DNA from: Lachnospiraceae bacterium | GTDB taxonomy: Bacteria; Bacillota; Clostridia; Lachnospirales; Lachnospiraceae | Reading direction: 5' to 3' | Length of the DNA stretch: 64,000 bases | Assembly: GCA_014804795.1 (NCBI GenBank) | Contig: JAAUZC010000048.1 | Location: 23,846 to 87,845, forward strand | In this document: positions 16,311 to 24,526 of the stretch, one piece after another | Layout of the letters: each line of letters opens with the position of its first letter | How positions within the stretch are numbered: position 1 is the first letter of the stretch | Position numbers and translations under genes: made by a program | The notes under the pieces: model-generated | What the model was told of the DNA's origin: nothing | The model's database searches: none | The model's input: the letters and a program-made list of their open reading frames with translations, nothing else

Positions 16311-17492
16311 ATGCAATACAGAAAAAACAAATCAGGAGAAGATATTTCTCTGTTAGGCTACGGCTGCATGCGTTTCACCAGAAAGGAAAACGGCATTGAT
16401 CTTGATAAAGCGGAAAAAGAAATCCGTCTTGCAGTAGATGGCGGCGTAAATTACTTCGATACAGCCTATATCTATCCGGGAAGTGAAGCTGCTATCGGTG
16501 AAATCTTTCACCGCATCGGCTGCCGGGATAAAATTCAGATTGCCACAAAGCTCCCCCATTATCTGATTAAATCCATGGACGGCATCGAAAAAATATTTGA
16601 GGAAGAATGTAAACGTCTCCGGACGGACTACATCGACTACTATCTGATGCATATGCTGACCGATGTGGAATCCTGGGAAAAACTGAAAAAACTGGGCATC
16701 GAGCAGTGGATCAAGGAAAAGAAACATTCCGGGAAGATTCGGCATATCGGCTTTTCCTACCATGGTCATACAGATATGTTCTGCAAACTGATTGACGCCT
16801 ACGACTGGGACTTTACCCAGATTCAGTATAATTATATGGATGAACATTCCCAGGCCGGAAGACGCGGCCTGCAGTATGCCGCAAAAAAAGGCATCCCTGT
16901 TATTATTATGGAGGGACTTCGCGGCGGAAAACTGGTAGATATGCTGCCGGAAAACGCTAAGAAGCTGATTGCGAACCATGAACCCAAGCGCAGCGCCGCA
17001 GAGTGGGCGTTCCGTTGGCTTTACAGCCAGCCTGAAGTGACCTGTGTCTTGTCCGGCATGAATTCCGAAGAAATGGTAAAAGAAAATCTGAAGATTGCAG
17101 ACGAAACGAAAGCCGGAGATTTTACAGAAGATGATTTTGCTTTGATCGAAGAAGTAAAAAAAGAGATTCAAAAAACCGTGAAAGTGGGCTGCACCGGCTG
17201 CGGTTACTGTATGCCCTGCCCAAGCGGCGTTGATATTCCGGAAACGTTCCGCTGTTATAATAATTACTATGCCGAAGGGAAACGCGCCGCAAAAAGCGAA
17301 TATATGCAGTGCACTATTTTCCGGAAACAACCGAGCAATGCTTCTCGCTGCATTGCCTGCGGAAAATGCGAAATGCACTGTCCGCAGCAGATTCCCATAC
17401 GAAAGGAATTGAAAGAAGCCTCCTCCAAACTGGAAGGGATAACATTTTCCATTGCCAAAAAAGCCATTCAATTGTTCAGGCTTTGGGGATAG
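16311..17492 (+). CDS. Aldo/keto reductase with C-terminal 4Fe-4S ferredoxin-like domain
   Basis: A 393-residue oxidoreductase. Residues about 1-285 form an AKR barrel with the catalytic Asp/Tyr region FDTAYIYPGSE (about 49-59), Lys in ATKLPH (about 80) and His in YYLMHM. The C-terminus carries CTGCGYCMPCPSGVDIP (about 302-318) and CIACGKCEMHCP (about 353-364), two cysteine sets for 4Fe-4S clusters. This fused form is common in anaerobic clostridia and may take electrons from ferredoxin rather than NADPH alone. Substrate unknown. GAGGT precedes the ATG. It ends at a shared terminator with the convergent NYN gene. Confidence 0.92.
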   Translation: MQYRKNKSGEDISLLGYGCMRFTRKENGIDLDKAEKEIRLAVDGGVNYFDTAYIYPGSEAAIGEIFHRIGCRDKIQIATKLPHYLIKSMDGIEKIFEEECKRLRTDYIDYYLMHMLTDVESWEKLKKLGIEQWIKEKKHSGKIRHIGFSYHGHTDMFCKLIDAYDWDFTQIQYNYMDEHSQAGRRGLQYAAKKGIPVIIMEGLRGGKLVDMLPENAKKLIANHEPKRSAAEWAFRWLYSQPEVTCVLSGMNSEEMVKENLKIADETKAGDFTEDDFALIEEVKKEIQKTVKVGCTGCGYCMPCPSGVDIPETFRCYNNYYAEGKRAAKSEYMQCTIFRKQPSNASRCIACGKCEMHCPQQIPIRKELKEASSKLEGITFSIAKKAIQLFRLWG

Positions 17493-17508
17493 AATTTCTC
17501 TACGCTGC

Positions 17509-17544
17509 AAAACAGGAACGGTTTTACTCCCGTTCCTGTTTTTT
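17509..17544. terminator. Bidirectional intrinsic terminator
   Basis: Arms AAAACAGGAACGG (17509-17521) and CCGTTCCTGTTTT (17530-17542) form a 13-bp perfect stem with T/A tracts on both strands. It serves the reductase gene; its right half overlaps the 3' end of the convergent NYN gene, which ends at 17524. Confidence 0.88.
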
Positions 17545-18465
17545 CTCCTGCAGCATTACGCTGTTATTATTGACTTCCAATCCGCGTATTCTTCGCAGGA
17601 AACTGGAAATCCTGCTGTAGCCATAAGACTTTAATTCAAAATTCGGGTGGCGTTTTCCGATCTCGTCATTGATAATAGAGAGATTATCGATCGTACCACC
17701 ATTCTCCCGTATCATCTCCTTAATTTCAAGTTCCAGATTATTCTGGGAAACCTTTTCCTGCTCTTTCAAATAAGTCTTTTTCTTCTCTCTCACTACCTCA
17801 TACTGAGGCATCTCCTCTTTCACAAAAACACTGAGTTTCGCATAGCCGTAATTTCGCACATCAAAATCCGTATATCTCTCACTGATTCTCTGTCCGACAT
17901 AACCGAGATCCAACGGTTTTCCGCCATTCTCCGTAAACAATGCCGCAATCGCTTTTTTCACTGCTTCTATGCTGGTCACATTTTCCAGTGCATTGTGGTC
18001 GAAATTATTTTCCTCATTTTTATCATCGATCAGATTTAAATAGATGAATTTATTACAGGATCGTGTCAGTGCAGCAGGCGTTTTGGACTCTCCCATGCCG
18101 AGCACATATTTTTTTTCCTCCCGCAGCCGCATGGCAAGCCTTGTAAAGTCACTGTCGCTGGTTACCAGACAAAATCCGTCAACCTTATCTTTATATAAAA
18201 GATCCATGGCATCAATCACCATCGCCATATCTGTCGCATTCTTTCCCGATGTATAGGAAAACTGCTGGATCGGCGTAATGGAATACTCAAGAAGCACTCC
18301 TTCCGACCAGCCGTTGCCCTTCGACCAGTTTCCATAAATTCTTCTGCAGGAAGCAAAACCGTACTTTTCCAGTTCATCAAAAATGGTAGAAGCATATTTT
18401 GAGCTGATATTATCCGAATCTATGAGTACCGCAAACTCTAACTTGTTTTGAATCAATTCTTCCAT
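17524..18465 (-). CDS. NYN-domain (PIN-like) RNase with two LOTUS/OST-HTH domains
   Basis: A 313-residue protein. The NYN/PIN-like nuclease fold (about 10-150) shows acidic residues in AVLIDSDNIS, TDMAMVIDAMDLL and LVTSDSDFTRLAMRLRE. Two OST-HTH/LOTUS domains follow (about 165-235, with YTDFDVRNYGYAKLSVFV; and about 245-305, with HPNFELKSYGYSRISSFLR). LOTUS domains bind RNA, including G-quadruplex RNA in eukaryotic relatives. The bacterial NYN-LOTUS family (LabA/YaeN-like) is little studied; RNA processing is inferred. It stands alone and converges on the reductase gene. AGAGAGG precedes the ATG. Confidence 0.88.
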   Translation of the reverse strand: MEELIQNKLEFAVLIDSDNISSKYASTIFDELEKYGFASCRRIYGNWSKGNGWSEGVLLEYSITPIQQFSYTSGKNATDMAMVIDAMDLLYKDKVDGFCLVTSDSDFTRLAMRLREEKKYVLGMGESKTPAALTRSCNKFIYLNLIDDKNEENNFDHNALENVTSIEAVKKAIAALFTENGGKPLDLGYVGQRISERYTDFDVRNYGYAKLSVFVKEEMPQYEVVREKKKTYLKEQEKVSQNNLELEIKEMIRENGGTIDNLSIINDEIGKRHPNFELKSYGYSRISSFLRRIRGLEVNNNSVMLQEKKQERE

Positions 18466-18604
18466 AAGGATCCTCTCTATTCCAGTACCGCATCAAGCAT
18501 ATTTTTAACTTGTTACATTATACCCGTTTAAATCCAAATACTCAAGGGTATCACAATAATTTTTATTTATAAACTGCAACATAAACTCCAACTGCAAAAC
18601 CGTC

Positions 18605-18633
18605 TGGAAAACCTTTTGCGCTTATGCTATGAT
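18605..18633 (+). promoter_or_regulatory. Extended -10 promoter of the SGNH-MBOAT pair
   Basis: TGGAAA (18605-18610), 17 bp, then TGC-TATGAT with the -10 at 18628-18633 and a TGn extension that offsets the weak -35. Start near 18640. Confidence 0.55.
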
Positions 18634-18776
18634 AAAACGTATGATAGAAATGTAACTGAATGTATATACTACATATTATCAATTTACCGGATCCATCCTG
18701 CAAATACTGTACCCGTCCAACCCGCAAGAGGACACATGACAGTTTACAGACTGCAGAAAAGGTTAAAAATAGTATT

Positions 18777-19889
18777 ATGTCAACCGATATATTGAAAAAT
18801 TCTGAACATAAACTTTATAAGCGCTGGACTTTCGGCACTCTGTCGGTTATGGCAGCTGCCTTTATTCTGACAGCTTTCATAACTGTCTATAGGGATCCTT
18901 TTTTCCATTACCATGCGCCGCTGCCAGAGTACAACTATCCTCAAAAAGTATACCCTGATAACAATGAACGCTATTTAAATGACGGCATCTCCAGAAATTT
19001 TTCTTATGATGGCATCATTACCGGCACTTCCATGACAGAAAACTTTAAGACTTCCGAGGCGGATGAATTGTTTGATGCAAACTTTATTAAAGTTTCCTAC
19101 GCCGGCGCAAAATATAAAGAAATAAATGATAATCTGAAGCGGGCTTATGAGGAAGATAAGGAAATCAAATATATCATCCGGGGCTTAGACTGCAATGATC
19201 TGATCCTTGATAAGAATGCCCTGGATGAAACCTTTGATTATCCCACCTATCTGTATAATAACAATCCTTTTGATGATGTCAGCTATGTGCTGAATAAATC
19301 TGTACTGTTTGAAGAAACCCTACAGGTTACAAAAGCAAAAGACGGGAACGGCAGTTCCGTTCATTTTGATACTTATGGAAACTGGTATACCTTTTACGAG
19401 ACAAAATTCGGTGCCCCATATGTTCTCGCCACCTACCAGCTGCGAAAAGACCAGACCTCTCCCATCTCATTGACCGAAGAAGAAAAGCAGATTCTGTCGG
19501 AAAATCTCCGCCAAAATGTTACGGAACTTGCAGCCGCACACCCTGAAACTGCCTTTTATCTTTTCTTTCCGCCCTATAGTATCTGTTACTGGGATCTTTT
19601 AAACAATACCGGTCAGATCGACCAGCATATTGAGGCGGAAAAACTTGCTATCGAAGAACTTTTGCAATATCCCAATATTAAACTGTATTCGTTTTACGAT
19701 GACTTTGAGCTTGTCTGTAATCTCGATCATTACAAAGACTATATGCACTATGGGGAATCCATCAACTCTTTGATCCTGAAACGGATCAAAAAGGAAGAGA
19801 ATCTTCTGACGCAGGACAATTATAAGCGATATCTCAAAAAGATAGAGGATTTTTATCATTCTTATGACTATGATTCTCTGCACTCCTGA
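18777..19889 (+). CDS. SGNH/AlgJ-DltD-like polysaccharide O-acylation partner
   Basis: A protein of about 370 residues, taking ATG 18777 (N-terminus MSTDILKNSEHKLYKRW); upstream in-frame ATG 18660 lacks a ribosome binding site and adds a non-conserved stretch. A membrane helix lies at about 19-38. The exported part has GTSMTENF (about 83-90), the nucleophile block of SGNH hydrolases, and DHYKDYMHYGE near 325-335, matching a DxxH-type catalytic pair. Such proteins transfer acyl groups outside the cell after an MBOAT protein moves them across the membrane. The MBOAT gene follows after 14 bp. The acceptor polymer cannot be named from this window. Confidence 0.78.
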   Translation: MSTDILKNSEHKLYKRWTFGTLSVMAAAFILTAFITVYRDPFFHYHAPLPEYNYPQKVYPDNNERYLNDGISRNFSYDGIITGTSMTENFKTSEADELFDANFIKVSYAGAKYKEINDNLKRAYEEDKEIKYIIRGLDCNDLILDKNALDETFDYPTYLYNNNPFDDVSYVLNKSVLFEETLQVTKAKDGNGSSVHFDTYGNWYTFYETKFGAPYVLATYQLRKDQTSPISLTEEEKQILSENLRQNVTELAAAHPETAFYLFFPPYSICYWDLLNNTGQIDQHIEAEKLAIEELLQYPNIKLYSFYDDFELVCNLDHYKDYMHYGESINSLILKRIKKEENLLTQDNYKRYLKKIEDFYHSYDYDSLHS

Positions 19890-19903
19890 CAGAAAGGGAA
19901 CTT

Positions 19904-21367
19904 ATGCTGTTTAATTCCTATTATTTCATTTTCCTGTTTTTGCCTATCGCTTTGACGGGATACTACATTCTAAATTATGTCAACCAACACAGGGCGGCCA
20001 ATGTATTTCTGATCGGCATGTCGCTTTGGTTTTATGGCTATTTTAATGTATCCTATCTGCTGATCATATGCGGCAGTATCATTGCCAACTTCCTTTTTGC
20101 CCAGATGATGAACCACTTTTCCGAAAATCAGTCTCTGAAAAAATTTATCCTTATTTCAGGACTCTGTGCCAATATCGCCCTGATCTTTTATTTTAAATAC
20201 TATAATTTCTTTCTTGAGAACATGAATGCTCTGTTTGATCAGTCCTTTGAGCTGAAAAACATTTTGCTGCCCCTTGGCATCAGTTTCTTCACGTTCCAGC
20301 AGCTTTCCTACTTAGCGGACTCCTACAGGGACAAGACAACAGGCTATTCTTTCGATGAATATGCGCTGTTTGTCTCCTTTTTTCCCCAGCTCATCGCCGG
20401 GCCCATTGTACTGCACAGGGAAACAATTCCTCAATTCAGAAATCCCGAAAACCGCCGGATCATCTATCAGAATTTTTCCAAAGGTATGTATATTTTTTCT
20501 CTGGGATTATTCAAAAAAGTTATGATTGCCGATACGTTCGGCAAAGCCGTAGAATACGGTTTTTCTGCTGTTTCAGGGCTGAGTAGTGTAGATGCTTTTC
20601 TCGTCTCTCTCTGCTACACATTTCAGCTTTTCTTTGATTTCAGCGGCTACTGCGATATGGCGATCGGCATTGGAAGCATGTTCAATATTGAGCTGCCCGC
20701 AAACTTTAACTCTCCCTACAAGGCAAGCTCCATTACTGAATTCTGGGAGCGATGGCATATGTCCCTGACACGATTTTTACGAACCTATATCTATATACCT
20801 CTGGGCGGAAACCGTAAAGGAAAGATCAGAACTTATGTAAACATAATGATTGTCTATCTTGTCAGCGGTATATGGCATGGAGCCAACTGGACATTCATTT
20901 TATGGGGTATTCTGCATGGACTGCTCAGCTGTCTCAATCGAATGTTCACTAAATATTGGTCAAAATTATGTAAACCTATCGGGTGGTTTGCCACATTTCT
21001 GACGGTAAATTTCCTCTGGGTACTCTTTAGATCAAAAAATATTTCCGCTGCCGGAATGTTTTTTAAACGGCTTTTCGCTTTCAAAAATTTCAAATTAAAA
21101 ACAGAGTTGACAGATTGTTTCAGACTGGAAGAATTCATATTTTTAGAAAAGAAAATTCCTGTTTTACAATATCTGTCAACTCACATTACCGGATTTTATC
21201 TGTGGCTTTTTCTGCTTGCCGCTTTTATTGCCATACTGTTTTTGAAAAACAGCAGAGAAATTAATTTTAAACCAACCGTCGGCCGATCGTTCATCACCAT
21301 TTTGTGCATGCTTTGGTCCGTTTTATCACTGGAGGGAATCTCTACATTCCTGTATTTTAATTTCTAA
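19904..21367 (+). CDS. MBOAT-family membrane O-acyltransferase (AlgI/DltB-like)
   Basis: A 487-residue protein with about ten hydrophobic segments. Typical AlgI features: the N-terminus MLFNSYYFIFLFLPIAL, GISFFTFQQLSYLADSYR (about 125-142), FFPQLIAGPI (about 160-170), FNSPYKASSITEFWERWHMSLTRFLR (about 265-290) and catalytic His in SGIWHGANWTF (about 322-332). It moves acyl groups, likely acetyl, across the membrane to the neighbouring SGNH protein. AAAGGGAA precedes the start. Its stop codon overlaps the convergent HTH gene by 4 bp. Confidence 0.93.
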   Translation: MLFNSYYFIFLFLPIALTGYYILNYVNQHRAANVFLIGMSLWFYGYFNVSYLLIICGSIIANFLFAQMMNHFSENQSLKKFILISGLCANIALIFYFKYYNFFLENMNALFDQSFELKNILLPLGISFFTFQQLSYLADSYRDKTTGYSFDEYALFVSFFPQLIAGPIVLHRETIPQFRNPENRRIIYQNFSKGMYIFSLGLFKKVMIADTFGKAVEYGFSAVSGLSSVDAFLVSLCYTFQLFFDFSGYCDMAIGIGSMFNIELPANFNSPYKASSITEFWERWHMSLTRFLRTYIYIPLGGNRKGKIRTYVNIMIVYLVSGIWHGANWTFILWGILHGLLSCLNRMFTKYWSKLCKPIGWFATFLTVNFLWVLFRSKNISAAGMFFKRLFAFKNFKLKTELTDCFRLEEFIFLEKKIPVLQYLSTHITGFYLWLFLLAAFIAILFLKNSREINFKPTVGRSFITILCMLWSVLSLEGISTFLYFNF

Positions 21368-21873
21368 CCGTTTCGTTTCAATAACCGCATCTTAAACGCT
21401 CTGATTTTTGAGCTGTACTTGCTTGAATACAGTGCACCGGTCAGCAGGATTCCCAAATCAAAACCGAGCACTACATCAACAATAACTTCATACGGCTGCA
21501 CATCGGACAGCCCCAAAATATCGATCACCATATAGATAAGCATACCAATCACTCCTGCAATAAATGCATAAAATATTCTTTTGGAGAAAAACTCCCTTTC
21601 CGTATTATTATAGTCCGCAATTTTTAATAAAGTATCTTCTGTCTGTTTGTCCATATTCTCATTTCTCCTTTCACCATCTAAAATCTCTCCGATTTCAATA
21701 TCATAAAATTTTGCAAGCTGGATAAGCAGATCAAAATCCGGCATTGTCGCGCCGTTTTCCCATCGGGAAATACTCCTGTTTGATACTCCCAGCATTTCTG
21801 CGAGCTGCTCCTGTGTGATCGTTTTTTCATTTCGCAGTTTCTTTAAAAATTGTCCGACCTTTTGCTGATCCAT
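21364..21873 (-). CDS. Membrane-anchored XRE-family regulator
   Basis: A 169-residue protein starting at ATG 21873, right after AAAGGAGGA; the upstream ATG at 21945 has no ribosome binding site. XRE HTH at about residues 5-60 (QFLKKLRNEKTITQEQLAEM, VSNRSISRWENGATMPDFD), a linker, then two hydrophobic helices (about 100-121 and 128-150). HTH proteins with C-terminal membrane helices are common in Firmicutes and may sense membrane conditions. Target genes unknown; it converges on the MBOAT gene, so it is not clearly linked to it. Confidence 0.88.
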   Translation of the reverse strand: MDQQKVGQFLKKLRNEKTITQEQLAEMLGVSNRSISRWENGATMPDFDLLIQLAKFYDIEIGEILDGERRNENMDKQTEDTLLKIADYNNTEREFFSKRIFYAFIAGVIGMLIYMVIDILGLSDVQPYEVIVDVVLGFDLGILLTGALYSSKYSSKIRAFKMRLLKRNG

Positions 21874-21986
21874 AAATTGACTCCTCCTTTCGTACTCCAT
21901 TATAGCTTTCTGCCATAAAAAGTACATGACAGAAACTGAGAACACGGGTTATTTGTGCAGACAGTATCTGTCCTTATACTAAATAA

Positions 21987-22050
21987 AATCCAAACTTTCG
22001 GCCTGAGAGAACAATATCTGTCGTTCTTTTTACCCAAAGTCTGGATTTTT
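21987..22050. terminator. Possible long-loop terminator
   Basis: AATCCAAACTTT (21987-21998) and AAAGTCTGGATT (22036-22047) pair with one mismatch across a 37-base loop that has its own small AGAAC/GTTCT stem, with T runs on both sides. It lies downstream of the 220-residue gene (minus strand) and could end that transcript. Confidence 0.45.
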
Positions 22051-22116
22051 ATATTCTGTGTTTTCGAGCTGTCACTTTACCAAATGGCAACCATCGTCAT
22101 TTTTCCCGGCTGCCCG

Positions 22117-22779
22117 TTATCTTTTCGCATCGTAACTTCTGATCAACGTATCCACACTGTTTCCCGCCGCATTATACTGGCTGGACGCACTCTTTAAATT
22201 GGCCTGTGCATTGTCCGCCACCTTTTCTGCGATCATACCGAGCTTGGGGGATAATGTCCCCGTTTCGCCGAAAACACTCTCCACTTTGTCTATATCCGCC
22301 GCTCTCAATTTCTCTTTATCCACCACCATTCTGCCGTTTTTATCAATCGTAATGCCCAGCTCCTTCAAGCCGTTCTTATTTTCCGTGACAGCCTCTTTCA
22401 GACTACTCTGATAAAATCTGCCCAACGTAGTCATATCCGTACGCAGCTTATCCAACATCCCGTTATATGCCGAAACCATTTTTTCTACTTCATCATATAC
22501 TTCAGAAGCATCGTCACTCTCCTTCGCTTTCGCGTAAATAGAGTTATCCCCGGTGCCACACAGACTGTCTGCATACTGTTCCAGTCTTTCGGCCTCCTCT
22601 TTCTGCTTCTGATATTTTCCCTTATTCAGACTGTCCAACGTGGAATGATGATTCTCCCCCAGAGAGCTCGCCAGTGTTTTCGATGTATCACCGTTTAAGT
22701 AGCTTGCCAGTGTATTGCCCCCCATTGATATTCCTGCCTGCGTCGATGCTTCGCTCACCATACTTGATGTAATCCTCAT
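22117..22779 (-). CDS. FliD C-terminal-like protein of unknown role
   Basis: A 220-residue protein. The stretch NGLKELGITIDKNGRMVVDKEKL followed by VESVFGETGTLSPKLGMIAEKV (about 138-185) follows the pattern of the C-terminal region of flagellar cap FliD (NGLKxxGITxDxxGxLxxDxxKL ... vFG). The preceding part is helical (about 60-125). The N-terminus MRITSSMVSEASTQAG looks like an extracellular or appendage protein without a signal peptide. No flagellar gene lies in this window. AGGAG precedes the ATG. It follows the 425-residue gene by 27 bp, so the pair likely form an operon. Function unknown. Confidence 0.7.
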   Translation of the reverse strand: MRITSSMVSEASTQAGISMGGNTLASYLNGDTSKTLASSLGENHHSTLDSLNKGKYQKQKEEAERLEQYADSLCGTGDNSIYAKAKESDDASEVYDEVEKMVSAYNGMLDKLRTDMTTLGRFYQSSLKEAVTENKNGLKELGITIDKNGRMVVDKEKLRAADIDKVESVFGETGTLSPKLGMIAEKVADNAQANLKSASSQYNAAGNSVDTLIRSYDAKR

Positions 22780-22806
22780 ATCTGTTTCTCCTATTCAAAT
22801 ACCGAT

Positions 22807-24084
22807 TTATTTATTATCTTTTTTATTATCTCTATCAGCCAAGAGCATTCCCGCCGTCAACTCTGCCCGGAGCAAAGACAGCGGAGATTCCTCTCCCGCT
22901 TCCGTTACAATACCTGCTGTTCCGGTAAGACCGGTATAGCCCATCTTTGCCAGATGCCGTTTATGGAATAAAATAGCCGCATTCCTGCGCTTTAACCAGT
23001 TATCTTCCACAGTTTTTTCACTCTGAGTGATCTCACCACCACCGCTTACCACTGTAAAATTACCTACATTGCCGTCCTCATCCAATTGTACGCAGTAGCT
23101 CTTAGACATCTGGTGCTCCGCCACGTTCATGCCTAAAGACGCCGCCGTCGCATTGTCCCAGGCATCATAATCCTCTTTCCACTTTGCCACTTTCCGGTAG
23201 ATTTCCTCCGCATAAGCGGGGTCTGCATCCATTTTAGCCTGCAGTTTATCAGGAATCAGAATACTGATCTTCCCCGGTCCGATGCTGCTTAAATTTCTCT
23301 GGATCTTCGGATCCAGCATGCCCGGCTGGGGTCCTGACGGCTGCCAGTCATTTAAGGCATCCGCTGATGTCCCTTTCTTGAAGTATTCCCAGAACGGAAA
23401 ATCTGTGCGGCACCACATCCCTGACGAAACATTACAGTTACCCACCTTTGTGATCACCTGCATTTCCGGAAAGAAGTCTGCAAATCCTTCTGCTCTTTTA
23501 ACACCTGCACTCCCAAGCTCTTCCAGACTTTTCAGATCATGCCCTGTATCTTCCGGTGCAAGCACTTTGTTGCCGTTTATCGTTGTATCCGGTCTCTTTT
23601 CCGGCAGTTCCTTCCCACTCTTTTCGCGGACATTCTTCTGAATTTCCTCCTGAGCCTCATCAAAGCTGTCAAGCAGTTTTTCCCATTCTTCTTCCGTCAA
23701 TTCCATACTGCCAATGGCAATCTTTACGCCGGTCTCTCCATTTTTCAGTTTCTTTAAAATCTCTTCCCGGTGCTCTGCAATAATATTTAACAGATCATCT
23801 CTGCTCAATTCCTTACCGTCTTTTGCAACTTCATCTATAAACTCACCGGTAGTACTCTGATTCTTCGCAAATTCCTCCTGTGCGGAAACATTTCCCGAAG
23901 TACCCGCAGTTTCTCTCCTGCTCCCTTCACTCTTTTCAGCCATTCTCTGCGAAGCTCTGGAAATATTATCCAAAAAGTCATTCCCTCTATAAACACGGCT
24001 GCTTGCTTTATCCTTTCCCGCCGCATTTCCCGATCCTCTCAAATCTATACCGGCATAGTTATAACTGTTTTCTGTCAATAACAT
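22807..24084 (-). CDS. Uncharacterised cytosolic protein paired with the FliD-like gene
   Basis: A 425-residue protein with no signal peptide or membrane helix. The first 110 residues are polar and probably disordered. Residues about 85-150 are acidic and helical (LSRDDLLNIIAEHREEILKKL). A conserved-looking core (about 195-350) has CNVSSGMWCRTDFPFWEYF, GKISILIPDKLQAKMDADP, YAEEIYRKVAKWKEDYDAWDN and a glycine-rich VVSGGGEITQSE. It resembles numbered DUF proteins of Lachnospiraceae, but I cannot name the family with certainty. A structured leader with alternative pairing lies upstream (24103-24235). GAGAGG precedes the ATG. Confidence 0.7.
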   Translation of the reverse strand: MLLTENSYNYAGIDLRGSGNAAGKDKASSRVYRGNDFLDNISRASQRMAEKSEGSRRETAGTSGNVSAQEEFAKNQSTTGEFIDEVAKDGKELSRDDLLNIIAEHREEILKKLKNGETGVKIAIGSMELTEEEWEKLLDSFDEAQEEIQKNVREKSGKELPEKRPDTTINGNKVLAPEDTGHDLKSLEELGSAGVKRAEGFADFFPEMQVITKVGNCNVSSGMWCRTDFPFWEYFKKGTSADALNDWQPSGPQPGMLDPKIQRNLSSIGPGKISILIPDKLQAKMDADPAYAEEIYRKVAKWKEDYDAWDNATAASLGMNVAEHQMSKSYCVQLDEDGNVGNFTVVSGGGEITQSEKTVEDNWLKRRNAAILFHKRHLAKMGYTGLTGTAGIVTEAGEESPLSLLRAELTAGMLLADRDNKKDNK

Positions 24085-24102
24085 TTTTACCTCTCTATTT
24101 TA

Positions 24103-24235
24103 GTTCCGTCTCTTCACTACAGTGCCCACATCGGGGGGAGTAATTTTCATCTGCAAAGTGCGCATCTGAAAATTCTCCCGGGCACTTCCGTTTCGAGACT
24201 GTTATTCCGGTTCCGTCTCTTCACTACAGTGCCCA
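24103..24235 (-). promoter_or_regulatory. Structured leader with two mutually exclusive pairings
   Basis: A 26-bp direct repeat lies at 24103-24128 and 24210-24235 (period 107 bp). Each copy has GTCTC and AGTGCCC. A single complementary arm in between (GGGCACT 24180-24186 plus GAGAC 24195-24199) can pair with either copy using the same 7-bp and 5-bp stems around an 8x8 internal loop. A separate hairpin (24136-24178, GGGAG...ATTTTCA / TGAAAAT...CTCCC) fills the interval. On the minus strand this is the leader of the 425-residue gene (start 24084). No known riboswitch class matches by eye. Confidence 0.55.
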
Positions 24236-24419
24236 AAATAAAAACGTCGAAACTTCCACCCCTTCCATCCATGGAACTTTCGCCGCCATCCTTTGCCGCA
24301 TACTGTATCCTTGTTTCCTCTTACATATTTTACATCGACACTCTTGCATCTTTCCTTAACCTTTTTATATGAAAATGGAATGAAACCCTCTTAAAAGGGA
24401 ATGAAGCTTTCAAATTTCC

Positions 24420-24448
24420 TTGACTTTCCTTTCCATTTCTTCTATACT
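24420..24448 (+). promoter_or_regulatory. Promoter of the Na+/solute symporter gene
   Basis: TTGACT (24420-24425), 17 bp, TATACT (24443-24448); start near 24455 and a leader of about 72 nt before the ATG at 24527. Confidence 0.8.
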
Positions 24449-24483
24449 CATATCGTATGGCACTTTATTGCTTTAAACTGTAA

Positions 24484-24495
24484 CGCTTTAAAGCG
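24484..24495. promoter_or_regulatory. Palindromic operator candidate CGCTTTAAAGCG
   Basis: A perfect 12-bp palindrome about 30 bp downstream of the predicted symporter start site, where a bound repressor would block elongation. A nearby half-like GCTTTAAAC lies at about 24472-24480. The binding protein is unknown. Confidence 0.4.
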
Positions 24496-24526
24496 CGTCA
24501 TCATTATACTGAGGAGGAGAAACACA

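Noticed and set aside
16353..17510. 385-codon frame on the minus strand opposite the aldo/keto reductase
   Set aside because: It is the exact complement of a well-supported gene, has no ribosome binding site and no recognisable domain.
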